Of a stretch of DNA of 23,474 nt, positions 6,667 to 13,866 are shown one piece after another (position 1 is the stretch's first letter; the number at the start of each line of letters is the position of its first letter). The position numbers were made by a program, and so were the translations under genes. The notes beneath the pieces were generated by a model. The model saw only the letters and a program-made list of their open reading frames with translations. It was not told where the DNA came from and ran no database searches. Origin of the DNA: a virus; the IMG/VR virus record IMGVR_UViG_3300032322_000737, positions 1-23,474 of that record; one strand, written 5' to 3'.

Positions 6667-7583
6667 TACTGGCCTCCCGCTTTTCTAGCAGCTGCCCTAC
6701 GGGCTAATTCAGCCCTTGCAGCGGCAGCATCAATTTCTAACGGAGGCGGGGGAGGCAAGGGAGATTGCTTTGCCGCGTTTGTATACTGCTCTCCAGTGGC
6801 AATTTCTCTGGCGCGGCGGCGCGTTATTTCCAGGTTCCTTTCAATCGCAGCTTGCGAGTCTGCCAAAATTTTTGCCTGTTCTTGTGGGGTAAACTGTGCC
6901 AATGCTCCCAAATTCTGCAAAGATTCGCGTTCAGCATTAGAAATCTGGCCAGGGAATGTAGATTGAAGCTTTGTAAACTGGCCTTCTAACACAAGATTTT
7001 GGTATGCTTTTGTATTAGATGCTTTTTCGTCATCAATAAGTGAACCCACCCCTGGAACCCTGTTTGCTGCGGTTATAGCGTTTGCACCAAATCCTGAGTA
7101 CATCGGCTTGCCCTGGTACTCTTTAATCGCTTCAAAAGCGCCAGCAGCTTTTTGCAGCTCATCCAATTCATTTTTCGTACGGTCAAATGCCTTTTGTTCC
7201 GTGGCGCTTAACTTCCTAGGGGGCATTGTTACAAGCTCGCCGTTTTCGTCAAGTGTTTGAGTGCCGCCCAAAGGCAAAGACAATTTGCGCCGCTGCAAAT
7301 CCAGTTGCGCAGCTTGATATGGTGTAATCGGCTCAGGTTGCGATTTTTGCTCAAGCATTTTCTCTTGCAACTTCAATGAAGCCGCTTGATATGGCGTGAG
7401 CTGCTCAGGAAGCAAAGATTTTTGCAATGCCAAAAGTTTTAATTGCGCGTTTAAGTCTTGTGTCTGGGCACTGTTTTGCGCTTCTTGAATTGCCAATGCC
7501 TTCTTTAAGTCAAACGCTTCCTGCAACTGCTGCTGGTCAATAATGCTCTTTTGACGCTCAAATACTCCCAAATCAACTGGCAT
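6666..7583 (-). CDS. Second internal virion / ejection-type protein
   Basis: 305 aa from the ATG at 7583, chosen for GGGGAG 8 nt upstream; the longer frame would begin 54 bp earlier inside the preceding gene. Residues about 15-95 are Gln/Leu-rich helices with two TPYQAA-x-L-x-LQ units about 27 residues apart. The C-terminal half contains a Gly-rich turn (SGFGANAITAANRVPGVGSL), then FTKLQSTFPGQISNAERES and helices up to RRRAREIATGEQY, a layout I recall from phage virion proteins of this neighbourhood. It ends in a PPPPP run and an Ala/Arg helix. No enzyme motif is visible. It shares a TAGTG junction with the following gene, so the three large helical genes are probably co-translated. Confidence 0.66.
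   Translation of the reverse strand: MPVDLGVFERQKSIIDQQQLQEAFDLKKALAIQEAQNSAQTQDLNAQLKLLALQKSLLPEQLTPYQAASLKLQEKMLEQKSQPEPITPYQAAQLDLQRRKLSLPLGGTQTLDENGELVTMPPRKLSATEQKAFDRTKNELDELQKAAGAFEAIKEYQGKPMYSGFGANAITAANRVPGVGSLIDDEKASNTKAYQNLVLEGQFTKLQSTFPGQISNAERESLQNLGALAQFTPQEQAKILADSQAAIERNLEITRRRAREIATGEQYTNAAKQSPLPPPPPLEIDAAAARAELARRAAARKAGGQ
6673..6678 (-). promoter_or_regulatory. Ribosome binding site for the 574-aa protein GTG start
   Basis: GGGAGG lies 6 nt before the GTG at 6666 on the minus strand, inside the end of the upstream gene. The in-frame ATG at 6588, in the second repeat copy, has no comparable site, so the GTG is preferred. Confidence 0.65.
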
Positions 7584-9414
7584 AAGATGAACTCCCCAAT
7601 CTGTTGCGACGCAAAAATTCTTGCAGGTCAAAACCACCTTGTAAAGCGCCAGTGTTGGTGTAAGTATTGCCGCCCAATAAAGAACCTAACGCGCCACTAA
7701 TAAGATTGTTTGTGTTGACGGTTCTGTTGGCATTGATATTGCCAATGTCGGTGTTTATTCCCATGCCAAGGGCAGCGTTTCTAATGGCTTGGTCGGCTGT
7801 GTTTCTGCCGAAGTCGGTGTTGATGCCAGCATTGGCCAATGCCCCCTCCATGCCAGCACCGCGGGCTTGTAAAGCGCGGTTAAACGCCGTGTTGTAAGTC
7901 GTGTCCGCCAAACCCTGCCCAAATGTTTGCGCTTCTTTCAGCGCCTGACCAGAGTAAAAGTTACCGCGGGCAAGGTTTGCTCTGTCCTGTGCCGATGTAC
8001 CTTGAGCTAAGTTAAACTGATAGCCTGGGTCTGCGGTTAAATCGCCAGGGGTAAATTCAAACCCGCCAGCGTATGGCTGAAGCAACGCCGTATTGGCTTG
8101 ATACTGTTTAAGCAAAGCATCAGAAACGGCCTTGTTTGACTCGCCAACAAGCGCCCTATTAGCCCGCTGCTGTTCAAGCAATGCTTCTGCTGCCTCTTGG
8201 TTTGAATTGTACCCAAGTGCTGCGCTTAGAGCGGGCGCTAAAAAAGAGTTTGCCACGGGTTTTGCTCCTGATGATGCGCTAGTAAGCGCGGTTGATGCAG
8301 ATAATGAAGGTGCTGCCGTTGCCGCCGTTGGGGCATACGGGCTAAGTGCAGAAAGTAAAGGTGACGACTCATTTAATGCAGCAGTTGATGCTCCACCAAC
8401 CTTGTCCAACGCACCACCAAAAGAATACTTGCCAGTTGGGTCAACCGCGCCGCTATAAGATGAAGCGCCGCCGCCTACCGCCGTGGGGGCAGTTGCAGCG
8501 CTACCTCCTACGTCAATACCAATAGATTTTAAAGCATCGCCACCACTTCTAAAGGCGTCTTGCACGCTACTGCCCTGGTAAAGGTCATTGATACCGCTTC
8601 CAACGCTGTCAAACACCCCCGATGCCGACCTGCCAATGTCACTAAGACCACGGCCAAGCGCTGTATCTGCTACACCTGCTTTTACGTCACTGAAAGCGCG
8701 GCCTAATGCTGTGTCTGCTAGACCATCAGCCAACATACTGCCGCCATAAGACAGGCCGCCGCTAATTGCCCCAGACTTTAATGACTGTCCAATGTTTTTA
8801 CCAGATGCCAGACTAAGACCAGTACCAAGAGCACCAGCCCCTAATGCAGTTGCACCCGCTCCACCAGCAGTTAACCCCAACCCAAGTCCACTTGACAATG
8901 CAGTTCCAAAACCAGGGGCAGCGACGCTGGCAAGAATTGGAATCCCGATTTGTGCAATTGGGTTATTAAAAATATCACCTAATATACTTCTTTTTTTCTT
9001 AGGAGAATCATATTGGTTAATGGTAGACCGAAGTGAATCTTGTTTTAATTGGTTACCAGCAATTGTGTCTGCGAAATCAAAACCAGCATTGTAATCATAA
9101 GCATTTCTGCCCTGCCCAGATAAAGCACCAAGTTGGCGGTAAGCATCCTTAGAACGATTGCCAAGAGCATTGTACTCTTGCATGTACTGCTCATAACCAC
9201 CGACCCTAGGTCTGGCTAATGACCAATCACTCTGTACACTTCCGCCACGGTCTTCTCCAGAAGCAAGAATATCTAAAATTAAATTTTGCTGGTCAGGGCT
9301 GTATGAATTAAACTTGGCAAGATTTTGCTCGTTAAAAGATGAGGAAATGCCTTGTTTGCGCTGATTCTGCGCTGCAAAAACATCCCTGGTTCCTATTGGC
9401 AATTTTACAGCCAT
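7573..9414 (-). CDS. Internal virion / DNA ejection-type protein
   Basis: 613 aa. A Gln/Ser/Asn-rich N-terminus is followed by a Gly/Ala-rich hydrophobic stretch at about 150-225 (IAQIGIPILASVAAPGFG and onward) that could insert in membranes, then low-complexity Ser/Ala/Gly sequence. Residues about 233-264 hold two 16-residue units beginning ADTALGR. The C-terminal part (about 405-520) carries LLEQQRANRAL, FTPGDLTADPGYQF and YSGQALKEAQTFGQGLA, a module I recall from many phage proteins annotated as DNA transfer or ejection proteins. Position after the gp10 region parallels P22 gp14/gp7/gp20/gp16. Such proteins leave the capsid with the DNA and help it cross the envelope. It overlaps the next gene by 11 bp. 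Confidence 0.72.
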   Translation of the reverse strand: MAVKLPIGTRDVFAAQNQRKQGISSSFNEQNLAKFNSYSPDQQNLILDILASGEDRGGSVQSDWSLARPRVGGYEQYMQEYNALGNRSKDAYRQLGALSGQGRNAYDYNAGFDFADTIAGNQLKQDSLRSTINQYDSPKKKRSILGDIFNNPIAQIGIPILASVAAPGFGTALSSGLGLGLTAGGAGATALGAGALGTGLSLASGKNIGQSLKSGAISGGLSYGGSMLADGLADTALGRAFSDVKAGVADTALGRGLSDIGRSASGVFDSVGSGINDLYQGSSVQDAFRSGGDALKSIGIDVGGSAATAPTAVGGGASSYSGAVDPTGKYSFGGALDKVGGASTAALNESSPLLSALSPYAPTAATAAPSLSASTALTSASSGAKPVANSFLAPALSAALGYNSNQEAAEALLEQQRANRALVGESNKAVSDALLKQYQANTALLQPYAGGFEFTPGDLTADPGYQFNLAQGTSAQDRANLARGNFYSGQALKEAQTFGQGLADTTYNTAFNRALQARGAGMEGALANAGINTDFGRNTADQAIRNAALGMGINTDIGNINANRTVNTNNLISGALGSLLGGNTYTNTGALQGGFDLQEFLRRNRLGSSSYAS

Positions 9415-9488
9415 TGATTAGACTTCCTCATGTCATCCATCGCAAAAACTCCGTTGTTACTTTACACCAAAACTATCTTTAAGCATAG
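9415..9488. other. 74-bp intergenic gap with weak hairpin and 11-codon mini-ORF
   Basis: This is the longest spacer in the window. On the minus strand an AACTAT/ATAGTT stem with 8-nt loop spans 9490-9471, including the upstream stop codon, but has no GC-rich stem and only a short T run, so it is a poor terminator. Further on, an ORF of 11 codons (9440-9405, MDDMRKSNQWL) has GGAG 8 nt before its ATG and ends 10 nt inside the 613-aa gene. The true start of that gene at 9414 has AGGAAG 8 nt upstream. No clear sigma-70 promoter was found. Confidence 0.4.
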
Positions 9489-9905
9489 TTAGTTTTTGAC
9501 CCTTCCAGTGATTGTTATTGGAACAGTAATCACTGACCATGTTGGTAGATAAACTATTTTTGCACTTGCGTTCACCACACCTTGTGCGGCGTTAACACCA
9601 CTCACAACATTGGCAACAGTGTCCGCCACAACAGTAAACGGCAACGCAATAGTTGTGCTTCCAAGTGTAGAACTGGTGTTGGTTCCAGGAACAATTTTAA
9701 CGGCAAAATCTGTAAACCCGCCATTTTGATAATACACGCCCGTGATGGTCGGCGTGCCAACAGCGGTCAAGTTTGTAATAACTGGTGTCCATGTTGTGCC
9801 AACATCACCGCGATTTACTTCGGAAAAATACACAATCCACGACGGGCGGAACTTTCCGCTGTCATCAAGAGCTTTATCAGCAATGGGGGCAATCGTTGCG
9901 GTCAT
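9489..9905 (-). CDS. Beta-module virion protein following gp10
   Basis: 138 aa. The first 35 residues (KALDDSGKFRPSWIVYFSEV) look like a short attachment segment; the rest is one beta-sandwich-like module, TWTPVITNLT, ITGVYYQNGGFTDFAVKI, then TIALPFTVV and a C-terminal strand. This TWTP to LPFT pattern recurs in phage tail and fibre proteins. The ATG overlaps the gp10-like stop in ATGA. Position suggests a role at the tail tip, perhaps as plug or fibre-attachment protein in place of a needle, but the sequence shows no coiled coil like that of P22 gp26. Function is inferred from context only. Confidence 0.65.
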   Translation of the reverse strand: MTATIAPIADKALDDSGKFRPSWIVYFSEVNRGDVGTTWTPVITNLTAVGTPTITGVYYQNGGFTDFAVKIVPGTNTSSTLGSTTIALPFTVVADTVANVVSGVNAAQGVVNASAKIVYLPTWSVITVPITITGRVKN

Positions 9906-11305
9906 ACGTTAAATTGTCCTCCCGTTATCACCCGTTTAACAGAATCCGTCACGCGCACGCGAAACGTGCATTGCCGATGCCTGCCCAAACGCCAAAAAAC
10001 CACCCTGGAAAGAAATTCGCCAGCCTTGCCCATAAATGCTTCATAGTAAGTATAAAACGTCCTGCCGCCGTCATTAGAAAGATAAAGCATGGCCTTTGGG
10101 TTTTCGACAGTTGTATTGCCAACACCAGTTTCAAAATTCAATATAAGATTCTTAATTAAAAACGGATTGCCATTATCAAATATATGAGTAAAAATCCTAT
10201 CGCACGCTATCTCTTCACCGTCATCAGAGTAATACTTTGATGATTGCTCATAAACCTTGCCAGATGTTCTATCCAGGGCAAGAGTTTTGCCGAAAGCATA
10301 AAATAAATCATTTGTTAGCGGCAATTCATAATTGCCTGAACTGTTAAAATACGACCACTCTGTCCATAAATTTGTTGAAACATCATAGACTTGTGCGGTT
10401 TCCATACCGCCGCCAGTGATGATGTAAAACGTATGGCCAGCCTCTTGATAGGCCATAGCTTTTAGCGTCGATATTGATGGGGCGGCTTGTAAACGCAATT
10501 CAACCGCTTCTGTAGAAATTCGTTTCGGAGAATAGCCGTCTGCCCTGTAAACAACACCAGTACCATTTTTGTCTTTGCCAACCCAAAATGCAGTGTTGTC
10601 TAATTCCAAAATAGTGCTGGGTGCAGCAACACCAACCGATATTTGCGAAGAACTGTTTACCCGCTGGAATGGAAATGTTGCTGCGCCCGTGTTGTTCCAA
10701 GGTTCAATAGAAATATCACCAAACAAAAACAACTGGCCAAACACAACCGCAACCCGCAACAAACTATCTGGCGATGATTCAGCGCTAGCAAAATCTAATG
10801 CCGCCCAGTTAAGCCCATCAAACGGAGCGGAAATCTGAAATATCCCACTTGTAAACGAACGATTGACAACAAAATACCCATCAAGAAACGTAACGCTTGC
10901 TGCACTAGGCAAATTTGGATTTACAACGCGCTGGAACGTATTTGTAGCGTAAGTCAAGATATACAGGTCAACCCCATCGCAAATGGCCAACTGCACGCCA
11001 TTTTCAGCCATCGTAATGTCGCCAGAGCTGGTAAGAAGGCTACCTAGTACAGTCCCTGTCCCACCAGCCAATAATTCGTATAATTGAGAGCCAGAAACAA
11101 CAAATGCACGCCCGTTGGTAGCCGTAAAAGCACCGCGACCTGCTCCAGAGCCCAAGGTGGCAAAAACAGCATTGCCAGGCCGCGCATATAGTGAAGCTGG
11201 TTTCTTGCCCTGCTGGTCAAGAACGGCGTACATATTCACCGTGCGTTCGGCATTAAATGGCAGCGAGGCTTGCTGTGATGACCCGCCTACCACCCCCGCG
11301 TCCAT
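9902..11305 (-). CDS. P22 gp10-like packaged DNA stabilisation protein
   Basis: 467 aa, very close to P22 gp10 (472 aa), the hexameric tail hub that follows gp4 and closes the portal. Family signs are the opening SLPFNAERTVNMYAV, LYARPGNAVFATLGSG at about residues 39-54, repeated beta-propeller-like strands (FLDGYFVVN, FGQLFLFGD, SIEPWNNTGA), and AFWVGKDKNGTGVVYRADG in the second half. Predicted structure is almost entirely beta. It overlaps the upstream gene by one base and the downstream gene by four (ATGA). In P22 the tail needle gp26 comes next; here a 138-aa beta protein takes that place. Confidence 0.88.
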   Translation of the reverse strand: MDAGVVGGSSQQASLPFNAERTVNMYAVLDQQGKKPASLYARPGNAVFATLGSGAGRGAFTATNGRAFVVSGSQLYELLAGGTGTVLGSLLTSSGDITMAENGVQLAICDGVDLYILTYATNTFQRVVNPNLPSAASVTFLDGYFVVNRSFTSGIFQISAPFDGLNWAALDFASAESSPDSLLRVAVVFGQLFLFGDISIEPWNNTGAATFPFQRVNSSSQISVGVAAPSTILELDNTAFWVGKDKNGTGVVYRADGYSPKRISTEAVELRLQAAPSISTLKAMAYQEAGHTFYIITGGGMETAQVYDVSTNLWTEWSYFNSSGNYELPLTNDLFYAFGKTLALDRTSGKVYEQSSKYYSDDGEEIACDRIFTHIFDNGNPFLIKNLILNFETGVGNTTVENPKAMLYLSNDGGRTFYTYYEAFMGKAGEFLSRVVFWRLGRHRQCTFRVRVTDSVKRVITGGQFNV

Positions 11306-12021
11306 TACACATTCCTTAGAGTGTTGCTAAAGATGTCGTAACGAGTCATTCCGCTGGTTTGCAAAGTATTGATGCTAAGGTTTTGACGGTCAATGGCCAT
11401 TTTTGATGACATAGCAAGTCCTGCAATACTAGCAGGAACTGGAATCTGATACCCAGCAGCCAATTCAATAAACAAACCGTATTTCATGGCGCGTTTGTAT
11501 CCAGGTGGCAAATCCAGCACCGTGTTTAACGCCAAAGTTGCGTTATCGTTAGCATCCCAAAATACCAAGCTATAATTAGAACCTGTAGGAACTGGGGTTA
11601 CATGAGCCGTTATCAATGGGTTGGTCATGTTGAACCATACCGCATAAGGAAATGTTCCAGTCATGCCCTTAACAGGAATATCAGCCCACTGTTGGTCAGT
11701 TAAAACAGTAATTGGAATATCTTGCTGTTGCGATGGTGTGGCGGTGGTGTTGCGAACAAAAGCTGCATAAGTGCCGTTAGGACGGGGAACATTTAAGTCC
11801 CCACCAATCCCTATGGTGTAAGTTGCTTTATTGGCCACAAAAGGAATGATGTACTCGGTCGCCCCATATAGCTTTTGAGGGTCAAGATTCCATGACTCAA
11901 TAAGGTCGTTCAGCTTAACCAATGCCCCCACGCTCTGGGAAGCAGTGGGGGTCTCTTGGTCAGCTATAACGCCCATATCTAGTAACACGTCGGTTATCAG
12001 ATTCAGGGCTGTGTAGGCCAT
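11305..12021 (-). CDS. P22 gp4-like tail accessory factor / head completion protein
   Basis: 238 aa. In P22 the gp4 family binds the underside of the portal after packaging and is the first factor of the tail machine. The N-terminal helices and the pattern ALVKLNDLIESWNLD, then YTIGIGGDLNVPRPNG at about residues 67-83, are typical of this family in uncultured and cultured podophages. A middle beta region and a final helical LPPGYKRAMKYGLFIELA segment follow. P22 gp4 is 166 aa, so this version is longer. The ATG is 3 bp after the 55-aa gene, with AGGTAGG just upstream, and the stop overlaps the gp10-like ATG (TAATG), matching the P22 order gp4-gp10. Confidence 0.82.
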   Translation of the reverse strand: MAYTALNLITDVLLDMGVIADQETPTASQSVGALVKLNDLIESWNLDPQKLYGATEYIIPFVANKATYTIGIGGDLNVPRPNGTYAAFVRNTTATPSQQQDIPITVLTDQQWADIPVKGMTGTFPYAVWFNMTNPLITAHVTPVPTGSNYSLVFWDANDNATLALNTVLDLPPGYKRAMKYGLFIELAAGYQIPVPASIAGLAMSSKMAIDRQNLSINTLQTSGMTRYDIFSNTLRNV

Positions 12022-12024
12022 AAC

Positions 12025-12192
12025 CTACCTATCGTAAGATGGGTTGATGTAGTCTGGGTTGCTCACGTCAAGTTTGGTGCGACGCTCCCATTCTTCGTCG
12101 GAGATGGCATATACAACCACCTCCGACTCCGAACCTTGAACCACACCATCTTCTTGCGTGTAAGCATTGTAATCCTTTGGTCTGCGTCCCAT
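12025..12192 (-). CDS. Small acidic 55-aa protein between head genes
   Basis: A compact ORF of 55 codons plus TAG that fills the otherwise empty space between two head genes. The product starts MGRRPKDYNAY and continues with an acidic stretch, then EEWERRTKLD and a Tyr/Asn/Pro-rich end (PDYINPSYDR). The ATG at 12192 lies 2 bp after the upstream stop, and its stop is 3 bp before the ATG of the gp4-like gene, so it fits the operon exactly. A weak AGGAT-type site lies upstream. I recognise no family. The tight spacing and absence of any other use of these bases support a real gene; function is unknown, perhaps a head-tail joining accessory. Confidence 0.65.
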   Translation of the reverse strand: MGRRPKDYNAYTQEDGVVQGSESEVVVYAISDEEWERRTKLDVSNPDYINPSYDR

Positions 12193-12194
12193 AA

Positions 12195-12590
12195 TTACAA
12201 TCCTACGGTAACCCAGTTTAGGCCAGTGCGGTCAACAGCAATGTATTTAACCGCCTTGCGTGCTGGTGTTGCTACGCCAGTATTAGCCGTACCATTGTTT
12301 ACAGTCCCGCCAACAGGAGGATATACCAACGGTGCGTTGGTAACCAATTGTGGGAAAACCGTAATCTCTTGGCCAATATAGGCGGCAGTTGGCAAAACAA
12401 CCCCGTTAGCAGCAGTGTTATTGCTGATAAGAACAAATGGTTTGTCATTGCCAATTGCAGTCCCCGTCGCTTGAGTTGTCCCAGCGGCGGCGATAGTGAA
12501 AATACTAAAAGTTTGCCTAATAGTATCTGGTTGAACATTATTAGCGTTTTGTAACAAAGAAACTTTGTTAGTTGTAGTGGCTACAGCCAT
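12195..12590 (-). CDS. Small beta-rich protein after the coat gene, possible head decoration protein
   Basis: 131 aa from the ATG at 12590 (AGGAG 8 nt upstream); a GTG three codons earlier is inside the spacer of that site and is rejected. After a short Gln/Asn-rich helix the protein is a run of predicted beta strands with VVLPTAAYIGQEITVF, a PPVGGTVN turn and a final TGLNWVTV strand. Similar strand patterns occur in phage decoration and fibre modules. It sits directly behind coat with 24 bp between, and 2 bp before the next small gene. Decoration of the head is inferred from location and composition only. Confidence 0.6.
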   Translation of the reverse strand: MAVATTTNKVSLLQNANNVQPDTIRQTFSIFTIAAAGTTQATGTAIGNDKPFVLISNNTAANGVVLPTAAYIGQEITVFPQLVTNAPLVYPPVGGTVNNGTANTGVATPARKAVKYIAVDRTGLNWVTVGL

Positions 12591-12614
12591 GATAATCACT
12601 CCTATAAGATTGGG

Positions 12615-13853
12615 TTAACCGAGGATTCGGCAAGCAATTTGTGGATAGGTTTCTAACCATGTGTAAAGCACATCAAAACGAACAACGCGTTGGTTGGTTT
12701 CGATTGAATAAGCTTCTTTCATGCTGATAGACAACCCACTCATCTTGTCTTGCACAACGGTTGACATAACGCCCAAATTGCTAGGCACTTTGGCAAGTGG
12801 AACCATTGCAAAGGTAAATGCGTTCTTGTGGAAAACAAGCGATTGTTTTGATGTAACACCAGAAGCACCAGAGGTAACAGTAATTGGCGAGTTGTCCGCA
12901 ATAACCGAAGTCCCACTTGCGCTAATGACGTTTTGGCGTGGACCATTCAGAATGATGCCGTCCTCACCAATGGTGATGGTGGAGTTACCCGAACCGTCAG
13001 TCACAGTTTTGGTGGCTACAACAAAGTTCTTAAGAGCACCTGTTGAAAGGCCAGTTTGTGGATTGCGGTTAAAACAGCCATTAATGGTGAAAGTATCACC
13101 CACGTTTAGAGAGGTTGTGGTTGCAGTCCAGCCATCGGTTACAATGGTATTTCCTTCAACCAAAACACCGTTGGTCAATGGCGTTCCACCATAAGTACCA
13201 GCAGTAAACGTGCCAGCTACAGGTTCGTCATAAAGGTCAAAACCATAACCATTACCCAACATGCCTTTAGCGTAAGCGTCACTAACCGTATTTACTGGGT
13301 TAAAGTAGTTCTTAACACCACTGGCAAAGCTTGCATTTTGGAAACTGTTCAACAAACCAATTCGGTTGCTAATATCACCGCCGTTGGAAGTAATCAAAGC
13401 ACCAGCCGTCGAAAGGATACTAGGGTCGGTAATGGCAGTTCCAGGAGTTCCAACCGTGTTGGCAACTTTTAGTGCAAGGGCAAAGCCGTCTGCCTCAATT
13501 TTAGCTGCCAAAGCAGATGCCGCCCCATCAAGAACACCATCGTACATACCATTTTGTACTGCAGCGTAAGACACTTGCAGGTCAAGCTGGCTGGCCGACA
13601 CGTCAACCCCATACATACTTAGGGTAGTGCTGATTACTGGAACAAAGGTTGATTGCACTTCCATAATCTCACCAGAGCGCACGTTGAACACAGGTGGTTT
13701 TTCGATATTGACAGTGCCACCATGACGCTTTTGTGAATCAGCAACTTCCGCTTGGAAGTCTTTGTTTACAGTTGTAATCATAGGTAGTTTATTCTGCAAA
13801 CGCGCTAACGCCTTTTTGCAAAGAATAGTTTGAATGGGAGCTTGGTTGGCCAA
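12615..13853 (-). CDS. Major capsid protein, P22 coat type (TTG start)
   Basis: 412 aa, the shell protein of the icosahedral head. It fits the P22 coat family (P22 coat 430 aa) in length, position and recurring segments: NKLPMITTVNKDF near 22, the YFNP strand near 183, NGYGFDLYDEPV near 201, FTINGCFNRNPQTG near 255 and the FHKNAFTFAM segment near 341. Residues about 210-335 are a variable beta-rich region where P22 coat carries its inserted domain. The start is a TTG at 13853-13851 with AAGGAG 7 nt upstream; the first in-frame ATG is codon 25, which would remove conserved N-terminal sequence, and upstream the frame closes quickly at a TAA with no ATG or GTG between. A TTG start is odd for the most abundant virion protein. 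Confidence 0.93.
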   Translation of the reverse strand: MANQAPIQTILCKKALARLQNKLPMITTVNKDFQAEVADSQKRHGGTVNIEKPPVFNVRSGEIMEVQSTFVPVISTTLSMYGVDVSASQLDLQVSYAAVQNGMYDGVLDGAASALAAKIEADGFALALKVANTVGTPGTAITDPSILSTAGALITSNGGDISNRIGLLNSFQNASFASGVKNYFNPVNTVSDAYAKGMLGNGYGFDLYDEPVAGTFTAGTYGGTPLTNGVLVEGNTIVTDGWTATTTSLNVGDTFTINGCFNRNPQTGLSTGALKNFVVATKTVTDGSGNSTITIGEDGIILNGPRQNVISASGTSVIADNSPITVTSGASGVTSKQSLVFHKNAFTFAMVPLAKVPSNLGVMSTVVQDKMSGLSISMKEAYSIETNQRVVRFDVLYTWLETYPQIACRILG

Positions 13854-13860
13854 AGCGTCT

Positions 13861-13866
13861 CTCCTT
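13861..13866 (-). promoter_or_regulatory. Ribosome binding site for the coat protein TTG start
   Basis: On the minus strand AAGGAG is a full anti-16S match 7 nt before the TTG at 13853, and it overlaps the scaffold stop codon (TAAGGAG). It decides the TTG as start and suggests that ribosomes ending the scaffold gene can re-initiate on coat. Confidence 0.8.

Noticed and set aside
9471-9490. Hairpin as an intrinsic terminator
   Set aside because: The 6-bp stem is all A-T except one pair and is not followed by a real T tract; it is listed only as part of the gap.
9582-10046. Plus-strand ORF of 154 aa
   Set aside because: It lies opposite the gp10-like and 138-aa genes, is Cys/Arg/Asn-rich as expected for a shadow frame, and has no operon context on that strand.
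12721-13194. Plus-strand ORF of 157 aa inside the coat gene
   Set aside because: It is fully antisense to the P22-type coat protein, whose sequence is recognised along its whole length.
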